From an uncultured Bacilli bacterium (lineage in GTDB: Bacteria > Bacillota_I > Bacilli_A > RF39 > UBA660), in assembly GCA_949280095.1 (NCBI GenBank), contig CASDHD010000065.1, positions 1 to 6,318 on the forward strand: 6,318 nucleotides of DNA. The letters are read 5' to 3'. The translations under genes were made by a program, and so were the position numbers. Below the pieces are notes generated by a model. That model was not told the origin of the DNA. It was given only the letters and a program-made list of their open reading frames with translations, and made no database searches. Of this stretch, positions 4,218-6,318 are shown piece by piece. The number at the start of each line of letters is the position of its first letter. Within the stretch, counting starts at the first letter, position 1.

Positions 4218-4754
4218 CTACTTTAAATATTCCTCATCAATTTCTTCAATTGCAGCTTCATCTTTGTCTGTCATGATTTCTTCATCTGTTACGATTTCGT
4301 AATCATCTTCATCTTCTTCGATACTTACTTTTATTTTTGTATCTCCGATAATTTCAACTCCAAGTTCTTTTTCTACATTTAGTTTTACAATCCCATCATT
4401 TACGCTTACATTGGTAACAGTTGGTTGTTTTAAACTACGTACGATAATTTCTTCCTTATTCGTTAATGCTGTATTATCTTTCAAACGTACTGGCATTTTA
4501 TCTTGGTAACTAAAAGTTCCTGTACTTACTGCTGTTTTTGTATCGTTATCGTAAGAATACCAAACATTGACATCAAAAGAACCCTCTAAATTTACGATTC
4601 CGCCATTATTAGCGCCGTTAAATCTATGATTAATAACCCAACATCCTAGAATAGTATCTGGTCTTAATTCTGGGGTCAACATAAATTCATTTGTACTTGT
4701 TTTCTTGGCTTTTCCAATAATCGCTTTTGTCACAATTTCCTTAAAATTAGACAT
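4218..4754 (-). CDS. cotE: Outer spore coat morphogenetic protein CotE (178 aa)
   Basis: CotE assembles as a shell around the developing spore in the mother cell and recruits outer coat proteins. The match to Bacillus CotE runs the full length: FKEIVTKAIIGKAKK (residues 4-18), ILGCWVINHRFN (35-46) and GSFDVNVWYSYDNDTKTAV (58-76). GVEIIGDTKIKVSIEEDEDD (132-151) leads into a strongly acidic tail (about 146-178), as in the family. Length is usual (about 180). The start is ATG 4754, seven bases after AGGAGG (4762-4767). A CATACATTA box upstream suggests mother-cell sporulation sigma control. It is followed by a hairpin and then rpsP on the same strand, and is divergent from the lipoprotein gene. 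This gene is the strongest sign that the organism makes endospores. Confidence 0.93.
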   Translation of the reverse strand: MSNFKEIVTKAIIGKAKKTSTNEFMLTPELRPDTILGCWVINHRFNGANNGGIVNLEGSFDVNVWYSYDNDTKTAVSTGTFSYQDKMPVRLKDNTALTNKEEIIVRSLKQPTVTNVSVNDGIVKLNVEKELGVEIIGDTKIKVSIEEDEDDYEIVTDEEIMTDKDEAAIEEIDEEYLK

Positions 4755-4773
4755 TTGTAACCCTCCTCTAATT

Positions 4774-4803
4774 TAATGTATGCAAATATGGGTTGTTTTG
4801 TTC
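4774..4803 (-). promoter_or_regulatory. Sigma-E/sigma-K-type sporulation promoter of cotE
   Basis: On the minus strand CATACATTA (4774-4782) fits the sigma-K -10 consensus CATAnnnTA exactly and the sigma-E form CATACAmT at seven of eight positions. GAACAAA (4797-4803) lies 14 bases upstream. It fits a sigma-E -35 except for one base, and its AACA core gives the sigma-K -35 at 16-base spacing. In B. subtilis cotE is read by both sigma factors. Transcription would begin near 4768, at the edge of the ribosome site. Confidence 0.6.
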
Positions 4804-4832
4804 ACGACTTACTAGTCTTTTTTTCTTTTTTG

Positions 4833-4841
4833 TGTTAGTAT
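4833..4841 (+). promoter_or_regulatory. Possible extended -10 promoter for the lipoprotein gene
   Basis: TGTTAGTAT carries TAGTAT (4836-4841) with a TGn extension, about 16 bases before the GAGGTAA ribosome site (4857-4862 region). There is no good -35 box (TAGTCT at 4813-4818 is the nearest at 17 bases). The run of T's just upstream (4818-4831) could act as an upstream element on bent DNA. Confidence 0.35.
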
Positions 4842-4868
4842 AAAGAGCTAAGAAATGAGGTAACAGAT

Positions 4869-5603
4869 ATGAAAGATAGAAAAAAAGAATTACTTAAATT
4901 AAGAAAAGGTTTATGTATTGCTTTAAATAGTACTTTGTTAATTCTTCTAAGTGGATGTAAAAGTGATTCACGGATTGATAATATAGAAGATTATTATCTT
5001 TTAAGAACAGCAGGTGAAAGTGGGACAAAAGCAAATATTATTTACATAAAGGATAAAACTAAAGTCCGTAATACAAGTGATGATATAGTTGATGGTTATA
5101 TTCGCTCTTATAATGATACTTATTATGAAGGAGGAATATACAACTCGGCTTGGGAAAATTTTTCCCCTATTCAATTCATTCCTTATCATGATGTAATGAA
5201 AAAAGATACTTATTATGACTATAACATGGAAAATGATGATTCTAATTTAGAAGCTATTTCTAATGTTTTAGAAGACTATGCTTTTCCAACGAATGCTATT
5301 TATACTTTCGGTGAAAACTCCTATGAATATACATGTCATGTCTATGAAATAGAAGATAAAGTAACGAATACGAAAAGCTATGTAATTGGATATCCTGTGA
5401 TTCCTGAAGAAACAAACCCCACTCAGATTTACAACGCTTTAAACGCAAGTTTCATTTATATAAAAACGAATGAATTTGCAACACAAGTACCTAGTAAATT
5501 AGATGAAATGGATGCATTTACTTTAGAAGAAGGACATGCTCTATTAGATGAAATCATTAAAGAAAATCAAGGTGTTACTAGAATTTTAACGCCAGAAGAA
5601 TAA
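4869..5603 (+). CDS. Lipoprotein of unknown family (244 aa)
   Basis: The N-terminus is a lipoprotein signal: a lysine/arginine-rich stretch (residues 2-13), a hydrophobic core (about 15-28) and the lipobox LSGC with Cys30 as the lipid-bearing residue. The mature protein would be anchored on the outer face of the membrane. The rest is soluble, acidic and rich in Tyr, Asp and Asn (for example YYDYNMENDD near 116-125), with one further cysteine in YTCHVYE. I do not recognise the family and see no catalytic motif. The start is ATG 4869 behind GAGGTAA. The kinase-like gene starts 43 bases downstream on the same strand with no hairpin between, so the two are probably cotranscribed. It is divergent from cotE, but a role in sporulation is not shown. 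Confidence 0.8.
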   Translation: MKDRKKELLKLRKGLCIALNSTLLILLSGCKSDSRIDNIEDYYLLRTAGESGTKANIIYIKDKTKVRNTSDDIVDGYIRSYNDTYYEGGIYNSAWENFSPIQFIPYHDVMKKDTYYDYNMENDDSNLEAISNVLEDYAFPTNAIYTFGENSYEYTCHVYEIEDKVTNTKSYVIGYPVIPEETNPTQIYNALNASFIYIKTNEFATQVPSKLDEMDAFTLEEGHALLDEIIKENQGVTRILTPEE

Positions 5604-5646
5604 TTTTACCTTTTTTGATAGTCCATTTGTTATAAGAGGTATTTTT

Positions 5647-6300
5647 ATGGAAAGACTTTATACGAACGAAAAACAATTAGAAAAGTTACCACTCTATTAT
5701 CAAAATAAAACTAGTGAAGCTACAATTTTAGATTTTAGTAAAACAGAAATTCTTAAACATTTTCATTGGATAAATGAAAATAAAGTATATACTTTAGAGG
5801 AAATAGAACATCAAGAAGAAGATTTAAGATTAGTAAAAGAATTGTTAATTTTCAAAAAGATAGTACTTGTAAATTCTCAGGTTAAAGGAATTTTAATAGA
5901 TAAAGGATATAATGCCAATCTAGCTGATTTTAAAATAGAAAAAGTAAATTTTAATGATTTAATTATGGTTTTGCAAAATATTGGACGTGTTTTACATACA
6001 CTACATTGTTGTCGCGAACAAGAAGGAATACTAAAAACATTTTTTATTGGAGATTTGCATGAAGGCAATATTTTAGTAGACAGAAAAACTAAAAATATTC
6101 AAATTTGTGATATTGATAGTTGTAAAATAGGTAGTAATCAACCTTTCCCTACTAAATATTTAAATTTTTATAATAAATATAACTATGTGCGAAAAAACTT
6201 AAAAAATAAATATCCCATTCAAAATGATAGATTCATTCCAAATGGTAACTCTGATTTGTATTGTTATAGGCAAATTCCAAAAATAAAAGTTACACTTTGA
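5647..6300 (+). pseudogene. Protein-kinase-fold protein, probably truncated in the C-lobe (217 aa)
   Basis: Residues 133-162 carry the catalytic core of the protein kinase/phosphotransferase superfamily. GDLHEGNILVD (135-145) stands for the catalytic loop, with Asp136 and Asn141, and CDIDS (154-158) for the metal-binding DFG, probably Asp155. There is no canonical glycine-rich loop. NSDLYCY (201-207) looks like the start of helix F, with its conserved Asp203. The frame then runs ten unrelated residues (RQIPKIKVTL) to a stop, so the rest of the C-lobe is missing. No other frame continues it, since stops appear at once in both. This points to a rearrangement or inserted element near 6264-6270 rather than a simple frameshift. 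ATG 5647 follows AAGAGGT. Substrate is unknown. If the end is natural, it is an unusually short, perhaps inactive, kinase-like protein. Confidence 0.65.
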
Positions 6301-6318
6301 CAAAATAAAAACAACAAC
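6264..6318 (-). other. Possible foreign edge: leftward open frame ending where the kinase homology stops
   Basis: On the minus strand one frame is open from the window edge to a TAA at 6264-6266, giving the tail LLFLFCQSVTFIFGICL. Its stop coincides with the point where the kinase-like protein loses its expected continuation. This would fit the 3' end of a leftward gene, for example in an inserted element. With only about 50 bases visible, the family cannot be named and chance is possible. Confidence 0.2.

Noticed and set aside
4209..4237. Rightward TTGACA at 4209-4214 as a promoter into cotE
   Set aside because: There is no -10 box at 16-18 bases, and the hexamer is explained as the mirror arm of the terminator palindrome.
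4806..4831. GACT-TACT-AGTC followed by T-runs as a rightward terminator
   Set aside because: The stem has only four pairs and no rightward gene ends upstream of it; the cotE and lipoprotein genes diverge here.
5001..5189. Leftward open frame inside the lipoprotein gene
   Set aside because: It is antisense to a gene with a good start, ribosome site and lipobox, and has no ribosome site of its own.
5877..6068. Leftward open frame inside the kinase-like gene
   Set aside because: It is antisense to the segment carrying the kinase-like catalytic loop; no start signal is visible.

Overview
This is an AT-rich (roughly 30% GC by eye), gene-dense stretch of a low-GC Gram-positive chromosome. It most likely comes from a spore-forming, uncultured-type member of the Bacilli. 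The evidence is a Bacilli-type CotE spore-coat protein, a SpoVIF-like sporulation protein, Der and RpsP proteins that read very close to what I recall of the Bacillus ones, strong AGGAGG ribosome sites and A/T-rich codon use. I cannot name a genus. The odd window length, and a gene that appears to break about 50 bases before the right edge, would fit an assembly contig ending inside a repeated element.

Left third (1-1701): four small Cro/C1-type (XRE) helix-turn-helix regulator genes on both strands, with spoVIF among them. Two of the regulators (58-258 and 1112-1321) are close paralogues in the same orientation. A third (365-817) carries two complete XRE domains in one chain. The fourth (1441-1701) is transcribed divergently from 1112-1321 across a 119-base spacer with back-to-back promoters. 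Inverted repeats built on a TTGTC core lie on the -35 regions there, on a strong leftward promoter at the left edge, and in the spacer before spoVIF.

Middle (1718-4754, all leftward): cotE, then rpsP-khpA as a terminated two-gene unit, then a lone type IV pilin-like gene and der. Good sigma-A promoters or extended -10 boxes and hairpin terminators can be placed by eye for most units. cotE, and less well spoVIF, have CATAnnnTA-type -10 boxes like those read by mother-cell sporulation sigma factors.

Right (4869-6318, rightward): an unrecognised lipoprotein followed 43 bases later by a protein-kinase-fold protein. The kinase-like protein keeps its catalytic-loop and metal-binding residues but stops inside what should be helix F of the C-lobe. 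I see no convincing complete new system. The items most worth a second look are the TTGTC operator-like dyads around the XRE cluster, the lipoprotein/kinase pair with its probable broken end, and the sporulation promoters with very short leaders.
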